From Lysobacter sp. CFH 32150 (lineage in GTDB: Bacteria; Pseudomonadota; Gammaproteobacteria; Xanthomonadales; Xanthomonadaceae): a DNA stretch of 64,000 bases. The stretch's first letter is position 1. Every line of letters starts with the position of its first letter. The stretch lies in the NCBI RefSeq assembly GCF_022758295.1, contig NZ_JALDWJ010000007.1:84940-148939 (forward strand), given 5' to 3'. Made by a program: the position numbers and the translations under genes. Below the pieces are notes generated by a model. The model searched no databases. It worked only from the letters and a program-made list of their open reading frames with translations, and was not told where the DNA came from. This document shows positions 8,110 through 20,135 of the stretch, piece after piece.

Positions 8110-10476
8110 ATGCGATTGATGACCCGATTACTGCGCTGCACCCTGGCGGCCACTGCCCTGCTGCTCGCCATCGTACCCGCGCATGCGGTCGACGAGGACG
8201 ACTTGCTGCCGGTCGACCAAGCCTTCGTGCTCAGCGCGACCGCGCCGTCGCGCGAGCGCATCGAGATCAGCTGGAAGATCGCCGACGGTTATTACTTGTA
8301 CAAGCACCGCATCGGCGCGCAACCGACCGATTCGAGTTTCAAGTTCAATCCACTGCAGCTGCCTGCCGGCAAGCCGAAGCACGACGAATTCTTCGGCGAC
8401 GTCGAGACTTATCACGGCGCGTTGACGGCGGTACTGACCGGAGCATCCGCGACCGGCGTCGACGCGATCACGTTGAAAGTGAAATACCAGGGCTGCGCAG
8501 AGGCCGGCGTGTGCTATCCGCCGCAGACGCGGACGCTGACAGTCGCATTGCCGGCCGACGCCAACGTTGCAAGCGGCGATGACGGCCTCTCCGCGCTCGG
8601 ACGCAGCCTTGCTGGCGGCAGCGCCGCACCGCTGCTCGGCACCGCGCCAACGGGTGGCACCGATGCACTGCCGTTACCACCGGAACAGGCGTTCGGGGTC
8701 GAAGCGATCGCCTTCGACGGCAACACCGTGCTGCTGCGCTTCACGCCGGCGCCGGGGTATTACCTGTATCGCGACAAGACGCGACTGAAGCTCGACGCCA
8801 ATGACGGAAGCGCGCTTGCCGGGATCTCGCTCGATCGCCCGCGCTGGCCCAAGGGCGTGTCGCACCGCGATGAGCACTTCGGCAACGTCATCGTCTATTT
8901 CGACCAGGTCGAAGTCCCGGTGCCGCTGCGCCGCGAACATGCCGACGCGGCCGAAGCCACGCTGACCGTCGGCTTCCAGGGCTGCCAGACCGACGGCATC
9001 TGCTATCCGCCGATGACGCGCACGCTGGCGTTGTCGCTGCCGGCTGGCACGGTCACGCCAAAACCAAAACCCGGCGAAATGCCTGCCGGTACGGTGACCG
9101 AGATCGCCGCGGCCGATGCTGGCGAAGCCGATGTTGCCAACTCGCCGTTTGTCGCTGGCGGCAGCGATGCCTTGCCGACCCAAGCGGAAGACTCCCGCCT
9201 TGCTGCTGCCTTGGCTGGCCCAAACAAGCTATGGGCCCTGCTCCTCTTCTTTGGCGGCGGCTTGCTGCTTTCGTTTACGCCCTGCGTGTATCCGATGATC
9301 CCGATCCTCTCCGGCCTCATCGCCGGCCGCGGCGAACGCATCGGCGCGCAGCGTGCGTTCACGCTGTCGTTCGTCTACGTGCTGGCGAATGCGCTGGTGT
9401 TCACCGTCGCCGGTGTTGTCGCCGGCCTGGTGGGCGCGAATCTGCAAGCTGCCTTCCAGACACCATGGGTGCTGGTCGCCTTCGCCGGGTTGTTCGTTGC
9501 GCTGTCGCTATCGATGTTCGGCCTCTACGAGCTGCAACTGCCGGCGAGCTGGCGCGCACGACTCGGCGAGCTCAGCGACCATCAGCGTGGCGGCTCGTGG
9601 GCGGGCGTGGCCACCATGGGCGCGTTGTCGGCATTGATCGTCGGCCCATGCGTGGCACCGCCACTGGCGGCCGCGGTCCTCTACATCAGCAAGACCCAGG
9701 ATCCGGTCCTCGGCGGCGCGGCGCTGTTCCTGTTGGCGATGGGCATGGGTGCGCCACTGTTGGCGTTCGGCGTCGCGGCCGGCCGCGGGCTGCCGACCAG
9801 CGGGCCGTGGATGATCGCGGTGCAGCGCGTGTTCGGCTTCGTCTTCATCGGGCTGGCGATCTGGATGTTGTCGCGGATCCTGCCAGCGTCGTGGGTGCTG
9901 GCGCTATGGGGGCTGCTGGCATTGGCGATGGCGACGTGGCTGCTCTCAAATAGCACCAACTCCGCCGCCACCACGCCACGTACGCGGATGGCAGCGCGTT
10001 TCGCCGCCGTGGTGCTGGGTGTCATCGGCGCGGCGCAATTGGTCGGCGCGCTTGCCGGCGGACGCGATCCATTGCAGCCGCTGGCCGGGGTGCTCGGCGC
10101 GCAACCCGCGCGCGAACTCGAGTTCAAACTGATCAAGTCCAGCGCCGACCTCGACCGCGAGATCGACGCCGCGCGCGCAGCGGGCAAGCCATTGCTGTTC
10201 GACTTCTATGCCGACTGGTGCGTGGCCTGCAAGGAAATGGAGAAATACACCTTCACCGAAGCCAGCGTGCATGCCGCGCTCGCCGGCTTCGTGCTGCTGA
10301 AAGCCGATGTGACCGCCAACGATGCCGTCGACCAGGCGTTGATGCAGCGCTTCGGCATCATCGGCCCGCCCGCAACCTTGTTCTTCGTCGATGGCGCCGA
10401 ACGCCGCGAACTGCGGCTGATCGGCTTCGAAAAGACGGACGAGTTCGTCGCGCGCACACAACGCGCACAGGATTGA
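8110..10476 (+). CDS. dsbD: Thiol:disulfide interchange protein DsbD with two N-terminal nDsbD domains
   Basis: 788 residues, longer than E. coli DsbD (about 565). Signal peptide, then two tandem nDsbD domains: one at about 28-155 with Cys pair QGCAEAGVCYPP and one at about 190-320 with QGCQTDGICYPP; both share the YYLY and DE-F-G motifs. The membrane domain (about 373-620) has its redox cysteines in SFTPCVYPM and VGPCVAPPL. The C-terminal thioredoxin domain has WCVAC near residue 702. The protein carries electrons from cytoplasmic thioredoxin to periplasmic partners such as DsbC and cytochrome-maturation proteins. The extra nDsbD domain suggests a second docking site. Followed after 3 bases by a TlpA-like gene. 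Confidence 0.95.
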   Translation: MRLMTRLLRCTLAATALLLAIVPAHAVDEDDLLPVDQAFVLSATAPSRERIEISWKIADGYYLYKHRIGAQPTDSSFKFNPLQLPAGKPKHDEFFGDVETYHGALTAVLTGASATGVDAITLKVKYQGCAEAGVCYPPQTRTLTVALPADANVASGDDGLSALGRSLAGGSAAPLLGTAPTGGTDALPLPPEQAFGVEAIAFDGNTVLLRFTPAPGYYLYRDKTRLKLDANDGSALAGISLDRPRWPKGVSHRDEHFGNVIVYFDQVEVPVPLRREHADAAEATLTVGFQGCQTDGICYPPMTRTLALSLPAGTVTPKPKPGEMPAGTVTEIAAADAGEADVANSPFVAGGSDALPTQAEDSRLAAALAGPNKLWALLLFFGGGLLLSFTPCVYPMIPILSGLIAGRGERIGAQRAFTLSFVYVLANALVFTVAGVVAGLVGANLQAAFQTPWVLVAFAGLFVALSLSMFGLYELQLPASWRARLGELSDHQRGGSWAGVATMGALSALIVGPCVAPPLAAAVLYISKTQDPVLGGAALFLLAMGMGAPLLAFGVAAGRGLPTSGPWMIAVQRVFGFVFIGLAIWMLSRILPASWVLALWGLLALAMATWLLSNSTNSAATTPRTRMAARFAAVVLGVIGAAQLVGALAGGRDPLQPLAGVLGAQPARELEFKLIKSSADLDREIDAARAAGKPLLFDFYADWCVACKEMEKYTFTEASVHAALAGFVLLKADVTANDAVDQALMQRFGIIGPPATLFFVDGAERRELRLIGFEKTDEFVARTQRAQD

Positions 10477-10479
10477 TCG

Positions 10480-11073
10480 ATGCGCGGGATCACCAAGGTC
10501 GTCCTAGTCGCGCTGGCAGCCGGAGCGCTGGGGGCTGTCGCGGGCCTCGCCACGACCGGCCCCGGGCCACTGTTGCGCACTGAGTTCGGCCAACGTGCTC
10601 TCAACGCGTGGCTATCGCGCTCGGCTCCGGAGCCACCGACCGGCCTTGCGGTCGCCAGGCGCGGCGAGCCGATTCCCGCCTTCGGGCTCCGCAATCTGGC
10701 GCGGGACGTCGTCCAGATCCCCGGCGCATACGCTGGTCGACCATTGCTGATCAACGTCTGGGCGACTTGGTGTGGGCCCTGCCTGAAGGAAATGCCCGAA
10801 TTGCAGCACTTCGCCGAACAATCCGGGAACAGCATGCAAGTGGTCGGCATCGCCTTGGATGACGTCGATGCCGTGAGGGCCTTCCTGGGGCAGACCACAG
10901 TCACCTATCCGATCCTGCTCGACACGCCCGGTGCAGGCGATGCCGGAGTGCGTCTTGGCAACCCAAAGGGCGTGCTGCCTTATTCGGTCCTGGTTTCGGC
11001 CGATGGTCGGCTGCTCAAGCAACGGATCGGGCCGTTCGCCACGGGCGAAATCGCAGGCTGGGCAAGGAATTAG
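10480..11073 (+). CDS. TlpA-like thiol-disulfide oxidoreductase
   Basis: 197 residues with an N-terminal membrane anchor or signal (residues 5-25) and a thioredoxin fold whose active site is WATWCGPCLKEMPEL. TlpA/ResA proteins reduce disulfides in the periplasm, often for cytochrome c or copper-site assembly, and obtain electrons from DsbD/CcdA-type proteins. The 3-base gap after dsbD implies one operon and makes this a likely client of the DsbD periplasmic domains. The cis-proline loop is visible as GVLPYSVLV. Confidence 0.9.
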   Translation: MRGITKVVLVALAAGALGAVAGLATTGPGPLLRTEFGQRALNAWLSRSAPEPPTGLAVARRGEPIPAFGLRNLARDVVQIPGAYAGRPLLINVWATWCGPCLKEMPELQHFAEQSGNSMQVVGIALDDVDAVRAFLGQTTVTYPILLDTPGAGDAGVRLGNPKGVLPYSVLVSADGRLLKQRIGPFATGEIAGWARN

Positions 11074-11176
11074 AGCGCTCACTCAAACAACTCCTTAAAT
11101 CCAGCGAACTTCTGCGAACTGGACACCATCCACAGGTTCGCGCAGACTGCGCCTCCGCTCCCGGTCCTGTTCGCGC

Positions 11177-11623
11177 ATGGCGAAGCTGCTGGTCCTGCAT
11201 GGCCCCAACCTCAACCTGCTCGGCACGCGCGAGCCGGAGATCTATGGCCACGCGACCCTGGTCCAGATCGACGCCGATCTCGCCCGCCGCGCCGAAACCG
11301 CCGGCCATACGCTGGAAAGCTTCCAGAGCAACGCCGAGCATGAGCTGGTCGAACGCGTGCAGGCCGCCCGCAGCGACGGCACCGCCTTCATCCTGATCAA
11401 TCCCGCTGCCTTCACCCATACCTCGGTGGCGCTGCGCGATGCGCTGGCGGCGGTGGCATTGCCCTTCATCGAAGTGCACCTGTCCAACCCGCACGCGCGC
11501 GAACCGTTCCGCCACCACAGCTATTTCAGCGACCTCGCCGTGGGCGTGGTCGCGGGCTTCGGCCCGCTCAGCTACGGCCTCGCCCTGGCCGCGGCGGTGC
11601 ACCGGCTCGACGCCAAAACCTGA
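11177..11623 (+). CDS. aroQ: 3-dehydroquinate dehydratase, type II
   Basis: 148 residues, full length for the dodecameric type II enzyme, which converts 3-dehydroquinate to 3-dehydroshikimate in aromatic amino-acid synthesis. It begins [20 protein letters not shown] with the catalytic Tyr in YGHATL. The substrate-binding [17 protein letters not shown] and the [18 protein letters not shown] segments match the family. The three-gene order aroQ-accB-accC is common in gammaproteobacteria; accB follows after 49 bases. Confidence 0.97.
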   Translation: MAKLLVLHGPNLNLLGTREPEIYGHATLVQIDADLARRAETAGHTLESFQSNAEHELVERVQAARSDGTAFILINPAAFTHTSVALRDALAAVALPFIEVHLSNPHAREPFRHHSYFSDLAVGVVAGFGPLSYGLALAAAVHRLDAKT

Positions 11624-11672
11624 TTCCAATTGACCCGCCTTCTTAACCGAAGGCCCGACCCAGAGGCCCGCC

Positions 11673-12152
11673 ATGGACCTGCGCAAAATCAAGAAGCTGA
11701 TCGACCTGCTGGAAGAGTCGAACCTGGCTGAAATCGAAATCAAGGAAGGCGAGGAATCCGTGCGCTTGGCGCGCATGCCACGCGGCGGCGTCGCTGTCGC
11801 CGCGCCAGCACACGCGCCGCTGCACGTCGAGCACCGCGCCCCCGCCCCGATGCCGATGCAGTCGCCGACCGAGGCCGCCACCGGTGGCCATGCCAAGCCG
11901 CATTCCGACCTGCCGGAAGGCCACGTCGTCCGCGCACCGATGGTCGGCACCTTCTACGCCTCGCCCTCGCCTGACAAACCGGCCTTCGTCACCATCGGCC
12001 AGGCCGTCAAGGCCGGCGACACCCTCGGCATCATCGAGGCGATGAAGATGTTCAACCCGATCGAAGCCGACGTCTCCGGCACCGTGCTCAAGGTGATGGT
12101 CGAGAGCGGCCAGCCGATCGAGTTCGATGAACCGCTGTTCGTGATCGGCTGA
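11673..12152 (+). CDS. accB: Biotin carboxyl carrier protein of acetyl-CoA carboxylase
   Basis: 159 residues. N-terminal helix pair ([20 protein letters not shown]), a flexible Pro/Ala-rich linker (about 45-75) and the C-terminal biotinyl domain with the biotin-accepting lysine in IEAMKMFN and the protruding-thumb region [10 protein letters not shown]. It carries carboxybiotin between AccC and the carboxyltransferase for malonyl-CoA synthesis. accC begins 10 bases after the stop, so the two are co-translated from one mRNA. Confidence 0.98.
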   Translation: MDLRKIKKLIDLLEESNLAEIEIKEGEESVRLARMPRGGVAVAAPAHAPLHVEHRAPAPMPMQSPTEAATGGHAKPHSDLPEGHVVRAPMVGTFYASPSPDKPAFVTIGQAVKAGDTLGIIEAMKMFNPIEADVSGTVLKVMVESGQPIEFDEPLFVIG

Positions 12153-12162
12153 GGCGGGCGTG

Positions 12163-13530
<1,368 letters not shown>

Positions 13531-13591
13531 CGATGCTTGCTTCGGCAGGACTGACAGGCTTGAGATCATCATCTCGATCCAGCGACGTGAC

Positions 13592-14284
13592 ATGACCGAC
13601 CCGCACCGCCGCCGCGAAGCCAAGCTGCAGCTCGACCATACCGTCGTTGGGATCGAGCTGACACTGATCAGCATCATCCAGGGCCTGGCGCTGGGCGTGC
13701 TCGCGGCGAGTTCGGTGCAACCGCTGGTCGAATGGCAATGGCAGGTCTGGCCGTACATCGCGACCGGCCTGGTCGCGATCCTGATCTTCTGGTCGCGCTC
13801 GCTGATCCACACGTTGTCATTCATCGGTTGGCCATTGGAATTCGGCCACACCTTCATCTACTTCGGCGCGACGCTGATCGAGGCGGTGGCGCTGAGCCAG
13901 GTCGCGCATCCGGAACGGTGGTTCGCGTTGAATGCGCTGTATGCCGTCGCAGTGTGGGGGTTGTACGCCTACGACCTCCAAGTGGTGCGGCGCCATGCCG
14001 ATGACTTCCGCACTGCAGGCGAGCAGGCGCTGTTTGCGGACATCCTCCGTGACCAGCAGGCGAACATCCGCGTCCTGATGCCCGCGACCATCGCGCTGCA
14101 AGCCGGCGTGTGGTGGCTGATCCACGCGTATCCTGACCTCATGCTGCAACGGCAGTGGCACCTCCTGCCGATCCTGCTCTCGTTGTTGCTGAGCCTGAAT
14201 TACCTGTACGACGGCGTGCGCCTCCTGCGTCGCCGACGCGACTGGATCGTGGAACGCAATGCGCAGGAGCGCGCGGAGTCCTGA
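13592..14284 (+). CDS. Conserved multi-pass membrane protein of unknown function
   Basis: 230 residues with about five or six predicted membrane helices: [54 protein letters not shown], the [15 protein letters not shown] segment, and [19 protein letters not shown] near the end. I do not recognise a family. The stop TGA shares its last base with the prmA ATG, so the two are translationally coupled. The location between accC and prmA gives no functional hint. Start taken at the only ATG before the first helix. Confidence 0.6.
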   Translation: MTDPHRRREAKLQLDHTVVGIELTLISIIQGLALGVLAASSVQPLVEWQWQVWPYIATGLVAILIFWSRSLIHTLSFIGWPLEFGHTFIYFGATLIEAVALSQVAHPERWFALNALYAVAVWGLYAYDLQVVRRHADDFRTAGEQALFADILRDQQANIRVLMPATIALQAGVWWLIHAYPDLMLQRQWHLLPILLSLLLSLNYLYDGVRLLRRRRDWIVERNAQERAES

Positions 14285-15201
14285 TGCCCTACCTCGAACT
14301 GACCCTCCGCTGCCGCGAATCCGAGCAACCGCGTTACGAAAACGCGCTCGAAGACGTCGGCGCCCTGGCGGTGACGCTGCTCGACGCCGACGTCGACACC
14401 CCGAACGAACACGCCATCCTCGAACCCGGCGTCGGCGAGACGCCGCTGTGGGGCGAGATCGCGTTGACGGCGCTGTTCCCGTTCGACGCAGACGCCCTGG
14501 TGCTGCTGGCAGCGCTTGAAAGTTTCGACCCGGGCCTGGACTGGTCGAACGCGGCGTTCCGCAAGGTCGAGGACCAGGACTGGGAACGCGCGTGGATGGA
14601 CCAGTACGAACCGCTGCGCTTCGGCGCACGCACCTGGATCGTGCCGTGGAATCACGACTTGCCCGCGGAAGCGGATACGCCCGAGGCGGCGGTGGTGAGG
14701 CTCGACCCAGGCCTCGCCTTCGGCTCCGGCACGCATCCGACCACCTCGCTGTGCCTGCAATGGCTCGATGCGCTGGCGACGGAAGGCGTATTGCAGGGCG
14801 TGACCGTGCTCGACTTCGGCTGCGGTAGCGGCATCCTCGCATTGGGCGCGCTCAAGCTCGGCGCTGCGCATGCGGTCGGCGTCGATAACGATCCGCAGGC
14901 CGTTATCGCCACGCACGACAACGCCGAGCGCAACGGTGTCGCCGACAAGCTCGATGTGTTCCTACCCCAGGACGAACCGGTCGCCACCTATCCCATCGTC
15001 GTCGCCAACATCCTCGCCTCCGCGCTCGACGCACTGGCCGAGACGTTGGCCGCGCGCGTCGCACCGGGTGGCCGCATCGCTCTGTCCGGCATCCTCGCCG
15101 GGCAGGAAGACGCCTTGCTGGAACGTTACGGCGCCTGGTTCGACGCGCTCGCCGTCGCGCAGGAAGGCGACTGGGTGCGCATCGATGGCATCCGGGCCTA
15201 G
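14284..15201 (+). CDS. prmA: Ribosomal protein L11 methyltransferase PrmA
   Basis: 305 residues, the family's normal length. It begins [20 protein letters not shown] (L11-binding domain) and has the SAM-binding motif [19 protein letters not shown], the post-motif [10 protein letters not shown] and the catalytic-loop segment [10 protein letters not shown]. It trimethylates ribosomal protein L11. In E. coli prmA is followed by dusB and fis; here a zinc-ribbon DUF3426 gene sits between prmA and fis. Confidence 0.97.
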   Translation: MPYLELTLRCRESEQPRYENALEDVGALAVTLLDADVDTPNEHAILEPGVGETPLWGEIALTALFPFDADALVLLAALESFDPGLDWSNAAFRKVEDQDWERAWMDQYEPLRFGARTWIVPWNHDLPAEADTPEAAVVRLDPGLAFGSGTHPTTSLCLQWLDALATEGVLQGVTVLDFGCGSGILALGALKLGAAHAVGVDNDPQAVIATHDNAERNGVADKLDVFLPQDEPVATYPIVVANILASALDALAETLAARVAPGGRIALSGILAGQEDALLERYGAWFDALAVAQEGDWVRIDGIRA

Positions 15202-15291
15202 GGCCGGGGCGTGCGGAGAAGGTCCGGCGCTTTGAAAGCGGTCACGTTTGCCGCAGGCGAAAGTCCTGCGCGACATGTTTGAATAGGACGC

Positions 15292-16713
15292 ATGTTCGTC
15301 CTCTGCCCGCACTGTCACTTCCTGGTCGGCGTCGACCCGCGCACCGGCAAGCCGCCGGCGCATTGTCCCAAGTGCGGCGAAGTCGTCATCGAACCGGTGC
15401 CGGAGCCGAGCGAGGACGCTGCGTCGCCAATCGCGACGCCGCTCGACCCGTTCGCACAGATCGAACTGCCATCGCTCGCGCAGACTGCGTTGCCATTGCC
15501 GGAACCGGAAGTCGCATCCGAACCTGAAGCCGCACCGGAACCAGCCGCACTCGAACCCGAAGCCACGCCAGTACCTGCGCCAAAGCCCGCCAAGCCAGTA
15601 CGGAAGCCGCGTACCTGGTTCAAGCGCAAGGACGCGCAGGAGGCCACGCCAGCGCCGATCGCCGAGACGCCGCCCCAGGCAACCGCCGAGCCGACCACGC
15701 ACCGCGCCGACGCGATGATCGCCGCACTGATGAGGCGGAAGCCGGCGACGAAGAAGAAAGCTGTCGCGCCACCGCCCTTGCCGGTCGAACCCGCGACGAT
15801 CATCGAACCGGTCGAAGTCGAGGTCGATACATTGCCGCCCGCGGTGCTGGCCGCAGATGTCGTTGCGGCGCCGATCGAGGCATCGATCGACGCGGCCAGC
15901 GAAGAAGTGGCCGAATCCGCCGTCGCTATCGGCATCGCCGAGGCCGAAGCACCCTTGGAAGCCGTCGTCGAAGCCATCGGCGATGTCGCTCCGGGCGACG
16001 CCACTGCAGAAGTCGCGACGGAAGCCGCGACGATCGCAGCGACTGTTGAAGTCGCGAGTACGATCGACGAAACGCAGGCACAGACGCAGCCCCGCGTCAT
16101 CGCCGACGACGACGACGATCCGGATGCACCGGACGCCTTCACCGCAGCGGTCGCCGAAATCCTGCCGCCCGCGCCCACCCCGATGCGTCGCCGCAGCGAT
16201 GGTGCCGCGCCCAGTTTCCATCGTCGCGAACGCGCACCCATCGGCACGCGCACCAACCTGCGCGCGATCGCCGCTGTGTCGGCGCTGGTGTTGCTACTGA
16301 CGCTGCAACTGCTGCTGGCGCAGCGCAACGAATTAGCGGCCAATCCGCGCTGGCGTCCGCTCGTCGGCGCGCTGTGCGGCGTGTTGCGTTGCAGTTTGCC
16401 GCCATGGCGCGAGCCGGCCGCATTCACGATGCTCAGTCGTGATGTGCGCCCGCATCCGGGTACGCCTGGGACCTTGCTGATCAACGCCAGTTTCCGCAAC
16501 GACGCGCGCTGGCCGCAGCCGTGGCCAAGCCTGCAGTTGACACTGTCCGACATCGACGGCCGCATGGTCGGCGCGCGCGCGTTCGCCGCCCATGAATACC
16601 TGGGTGCCGCGCCAACGCAAAAAGAACTCGCCCCCGGCCAGAGTGCCGCCGTTACATTGGCGGTCGTGGAACCAGCACCGAACGTCGTTGCCTTCACATT
16701 TGACTTCCGCTAG
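15292..16713 (+). CDS. Zinc-ribbon DUF3426-domain membrane protein
   Basis: 473 residues. N-terminal MJ0042-type zinc ribbon with CPHC (residues 5-8) and CPKC about 22 residues later. A long low-complexity Ala/Glu/Pro/Val linker (about 40-290) follows, then one membrane helix near 325-343 ([19 protein letters not shown]). The C-terminal DUF3426 domain has [19 protein letters not shown] and a [19 protein letters not shown] segment. Proteins of this plan are common but uncharacterised. It lies between prmA and fis where enterics have dusB. The linker is strongly alternating and negatively charged, so it is probably unstructured. Confidence 0.8.
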   Translation: MFVLCPHCHFLVGVDPRTGKPPAHCPKCGEVVIEPVPEPSEDAASPIATPLDPFAQIELPSLAQTALPLPEPEVASEPEAAPEPAALEPEATPVPAPKPAKPVRKPRTWFKRKDAQEATPAPIAETPPQATAEPTTHRADAMIAALMRRKPATKKKAVAPPPLPVEPATIIEPVEVEVDTLPPAVLAADVVAAPIEASIDAASEEVAESAVAIGIAEAEAPLEAVVEAIGDVAPGDATAEVATEAATIAATVEVASTIDETQAQTQPRVIADDDDDPDAPDAFTAAVAEILPPAPTPMRRRSDGAAPSFHRRERAPIGTRTNLRAIAAVSALVLLLTLQLLLAQRNELAANPRWRPLVGALCGVLRCSLPPWREPAAFTMLSRDVRPHPGTPGTLLINASFRNDARWPQPWPSLQLTLSDIDGRMVGARAFAAHEYLGAAPTQKELAPGQSAAVTLAVVEPAPNVVAFTFDFR

Positions 16714-16814
16714 CACGCGCACTTTATTTCGATGGCGTGCCGGTAAAGTGCGCGCTAGACTCGCCCTCCCGTCGGCACTGCATCGGCGGACGCCACACGT
16801 TTCAGGGGACCCGT

Positions 16815-17090
16815 TTGAACGCCGCAGCCGACCGTCAAGACGCCGCATCACGCACCGGTAACCGCCCCCCATTGCGCGACCATGTTGCCAATTCGGTGCG
16901 TCGTTACCTGCGCGATCTCGATGGTTGCGAGACGCAGGATCTGTACAACATCGCACTGCGTGAACTCGAGATTCCGTTGTTCGCGGAAGTGTTGAATCAT
17001 TGCGATGGCAACCAGAGCCGGGCCGCGACGATGCTGGGGATCCACCGGGCGACGTTGCGCAAGAAGCTGAAGGATTACGGGATAGGCTGA
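16815..17090 (+). CDS. fis: Nucleoid protein Fis
   Basis: 91 residues if it starts at the TTG at 16815, preceded at good spacing by AGGGGA; no ATG fits the family length. The C-terminal DNA-binding half is unmistakable: [30 protein letters not shown] and [18 protein letters not shown] match Fis of enterics. Fis bends DNA and activates rRNA and other growth-related promoters. Located after the DUF3426 gene and before purH. The TTG start is an inference from the ribosome-binding site. Confidence 0.92.
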   Translation: MNAAADRQDAASRTGNRPPLRDHVANSVRRYLRDLDGCETQDLYNIALRELEIPLFAEVLNHCDGNQSRAATMLGIHRATLRKKLKDYGIG

Positions 17091-17199
17091 GCCTGGCCTG
17101 TGCCATCCGCATGCGCTGCCTTTGGTCTGCGCGCGCCACCGGTTTTCGAAGCTGGATTGCGGCCCACGCATGCGCGGGGATACCAGCTGGGCCGACCGG

Positions 17200-17205
17200 T
17201 ATAAT
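17200..17205 (+). promoter_or_regulatory. -10 box ahead of purH
   Basis: A perfect TATAAT 32 bases before the purH ATG. No good -35 hexamer is seen at 16-18 bases upstream. Confidence 0.45.
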
Positions 17206-17236
17206 TCGCGCCTCCTGCCGTAACCCCCATCCCCGC

Positions 17237-18823
17237 ATGACCGCTGACTCCCTGCCCGCCCCGGCAGTCAAAATCAAACGCGCGCTACTTTCCGTTTCCG
17301 ACAAGACCGGGCTGGTCGAGCTTGCCCGGGCACTGGCCGCGCGCGATGTCGAACTGCTTTCCACCGGCGGCACCGCCAAGGCGATCCGCGATGCGGGCCT
17401 GCCGGTGCAAGACGTGAGCGACGTGACCGGTTTTCCCGAGATGATGGATGGCCGCGTCAAGACGCTGCATCCGATCGTGCATGGCGGCCTGCTCGGCCGC
17501 GCCGGCATCGATGATGCGGTGATGGCGCAGCACGGGATTGCATCCATCGACCTGCTGGTGCTCAACCTGTATCCGTTCGAGAAAGTGTCGGCGGACCCGG
17601 GCAGTTCGATGGAGGACATCGTCGAGAACATCGACATCGGCGGGCCGGCGATGTTGCGTTCGGCGGCGAAAAACTTCGCCCGCGTCGCGGTGGCGACCGA
17701 CCCCGCGCAGTACGCAGGCATCGTCGAGGAATTGAATGCCAATGACGGCACGTTGTCGGCGAAGACGCGATTCGCATTGTCGGTCGCCGCGTTCAACCGC
17801 GTCGCCCAGTACGACGCCTGCATCAGCGATTACCTGTCGTCGGTCCAGGAGGACGGCAACCGTGCGCTGTTCCCCGCGCAACAGAACAGCAACTTCGTCA
17901 AGGTCATGGACTTGCGCTACGGCGAGAACCCGCACCAGCACGGCGCGTTCTATCGCGACCTGTGGCCCGTGCCGGGCACGCTGGCGACGTTCACCCAGCT
18001 GCAGGGCAAGGAGCTGAGCTACAACAACCTCGCCGATGCCGATGCTGCATGGGAATGCGTGCGCCAGTTCGAACGCGCTGCCTGCGTGATCGTCAAGCAC
18101 GCCAATCCCTGCGGCGTGGCCGAAGGGATGGCCTGCGCCGATACTTATGAACTCGCCTACGCCACCGATCCGACTTCGGCCTTCGGCGGCATCATCGCCT
18201 TCAACCGCACGCTCGATGCGGCTACTGCGAAGGCGATCCTCGACCGGCAATTCGTCGAAGTGCTGATCGCGCCGGATTACGAGCAAGGTGCGCTCGACTA
18301 TTGCACCAAGAAGGCCAACGTGCGCGTGCTGCGCATTCCACACGGCGAAGGCCGCAACAATTTCGACGTCAAGCGCGTCGGTTCCGGCCTGCTGATGCAG
18401 ACCAGCGACATCCGCGAAGTCACGCGCGACGAATTGAAGGTCGTGACCAGGCGCGCGCCGACACCGGCCGAACTCGACGACTTGTTGTTCGCCTGGCGCA
18501 TCGCCAAGTACGTCAAGTCCAACGCGATCGTCTACGCCAGGGACCACCGCAGCATCGGCATCGGCGCCGGGCAGATGAGCCGCGTCATCAGTGCGAAGAT
18601 CGCCGCGCTCAAGGCTGAGGAAGCCGGGCTGGTGGTGCCGGGTTCGGTGATGGCCTCCGATGCCTTTTTCCCGTTCCGCGACGGCATCGATGCCGCAGCG
18701 GCTGCAGGCATCCAGGCGGTGATCCAGCCGGGCGGTTCCATGCGCGATGCGGAAGTGATCGCCGCAGCGGATGAACACGGATTGGCGATGGTGTTTACTG
18801 GGATCCGTCACTTCCGGCACTAA
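17237..18823 (+). CDS. purH: Bifunctional AICAR transformylase / IMP cyclohydrolase
   Basis: 528 residues, full length. N-terminal MGS-like IMP cyclohydrolase domain ([50 protein letters not shown]) and C-terminal AICAR transformylase domain ([42 protein letters not shown]). It catalyses the last two steps to IMP in the cytosol. The start at 17237 matches the family N-terminus; a longer open frame upstream is chance. purD follows after 12 bases. Confidence 0.98.
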   Translation: MTADSLPAPAVKIKRALLSVSDKTGLVELARALAARDVELLSTGGTAKAIRDAGLPVQDVSDVTGFPEMMDGRVKTLHPIVHGGLLGRAGIDDAVMAQHGIASIDLLVLNLYPFEKVSADPGSSMEDIVENIDIGGPAMLRSAAKNFARVAVATDPAQYAGIVEELNANDGTLSAKTRFALSVAAFNRVAQYDACISDYLSSVQEDGNRALFPAQQNSNFVKVMDLRYGENPHQHGAFYRDLWPVPGTLATFTQLQGKELSYNNLADADAAWECVRQFERAACVIVKHANPCGVAEGMACADTYELAYATDPTSAFGGIIAFNRTLDAATAKAILDRQFVEVLIAPDYEQGALDYCTKKANVRVLRIPHGEGRNNFDVKRVGSGLLMQTSDIREVTRDELKVVTRRAPTPAELDDLLFAWRIAKYVKSNAIVYARDHRSIGIGAGQMSRVISAKIAALKAEEAGLVVPGSVMASDAFFPFRDGIDAAAAAGIQAVIQPGGSMRDAEVIAAADEHGLAMVFTGIRHFRH

Positions 18824-18835
18824 GGAGAGTCCGCG

Positions 18836-20122
18836 ATGAAGGTTCTTGTCATCGGTTCCGGCGGTCGCGAGCATGCGTTGGCGTGGAAGCTCGCGCAATC
18901 GCCGCGCATCACCGAAGTCCTCGTCGCACCCGGCAATGCCGGCACTGCGATCGAGGACAAATGCCGCAACGCCACGGTCAACACGGCCGACATCGAAGGA
19001 CTGCTGGCGCTGGTGGAACGCGAAGGCGTCGCGGTGACCGTCGTCGGTCCAGAAGGCCCGTTGGTTGCGGGCGTCGTCGACGCATTCCGTGCCAAGGGCC
19101 ATCGCATCTTCGGGCCGACTGCCGCTGCGGCACAGCTGGAAGGCAGCAAGGCCTTCGCCAAGGATTTTCTCGCGCGGCATGGCATCCCGACCGCGTATTA
19201 CGCGGTGCATACCCACGTCGACGAAGCGCTCGAATACGTGCGTGAGAAGGGTGCGCCGATCGTGATCAAGGCCGACGGCCTCGCCGCGGGCAAGGGCGTG
19301 ATCGTGGCGATGACGCTGGCCGAGGCCGAAGCCGCGATCACCGACATGTTGGCTGATTACGCCTTCGGCGCCGCGGGCGCGCGCGTGGTGATCGAAGAGT
19401 TCCTGGAAGGCGAGGAAGCCAGCTTCATCTCGATGGTCGATGGCAAGACCGCGCTGCCCATGGCGACTTCGCAGGATCACAAACGCGTCGGCGATGGCGA
19501 CACCGGGCCCAACACTGGCGGCATGGGTGCGTACTCGCCTGCGCCGGTAGTCACGCCTGAAGTGCACGCACGCATCATGCGCGAGGTGGTGAACCCGACC
19601 GTGCAGGGCATGATCGCCGATGGCGTTCCGTTTACCGGTTTTCTTTACGCCGGGTTGATGATCGACAAGAGCGGCGCGCCGAAAGTCATCGAATTCAACG
19701 TGCGCTTCGGCGATCCGGAAACGCAGCCGGTGATGCTGCGGCTGCAGTCGGACCTGCTGGAGCTCGTGGAGGCGGCCCTCGACCAGCGTCTGCATGAAGT
19801 GCAGGCGCAGTGGGACCCGCGCCCATCGTTGGGCGTGGTGATGGCGGCAGCGAATTATCCCGGCACGCCGCGCCTCGGTGATGTCATCAACACCTGGGAT
19901 GCGCCGGATGTCGAGGACACCAAGGTCTTCCACGCCGGCACCAAGGTCGAAGGCGAGCATGTCGTCACCTCCGGCGGCCGCGTGTTGTGCGTGTGCGCGC
20001 TGGGCGAGACGGTGGCGAAGGCGCAACAGCGCGCGTATGCCGAAGTCGCCGGGATTTCCTGGCCGGGCGAATTCCATCGCCACGACATCGGCTGGCGCGC
20101 GATCGAGCGCGAGCGCAGCTAA
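18836..20122 (+). CDS. purD: Phosphoribosylamine-glycine ligase
   Basis: 428 residues, full length. It starts MKVLVIGSGGREHALAWKLA, with ATP-grasp signatures VIKADGLAAGKGVIVA, EGEEASFISMVDG and NTGGMGAYSPAPV, and the FNVRFGDPETQPVMLRL metal/ATP site. It ligates glycine to phosphoribosylamine in purine synthesis. Ribosome-binding site AAGGAG directly upstream; in an operon with purH. A REP-like palindrome follows its stop. Confidence 0.98.
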   Translation: MKVLVIGSGGREHALAWKLAQSPRITEVLVAPGNAGTAIEDKCRNATVNTADIEGLLALVEREGVAVTVVGPEGPLVAGVVDAFRAKGHRIFGPTAAAAQLEGSKAFAKDFLARHGIPTAYYAVHTHVDEALEYVREKGAPIVIKADGLAAGKGVIVAMTLAEAEAAITDMLADYAFGAAGARVVIEEFLEGEEASFISMVDGKTALPMATSQDHKRVGDGDTGPNTGGMGAYSPAPVVTPEVHARIMREVVNPTVQGMIADGVPFTGFLYAGLMIDKSGAPKVIEFNVRFGDPETQPVMLRLQSDLLELVEAALDQRLHEVQAQWDPRPSLGVVMAAANYPGTPRLGDVINTWDAPDVEDTKVFHAGTKVEGEHVVTSGGRVLCVCALGETVAKAQQRAYAEVAGISWPGEFHRHDIGWRAIERERS

Positions 20123-20135
20123 TTCGCATCGCACT

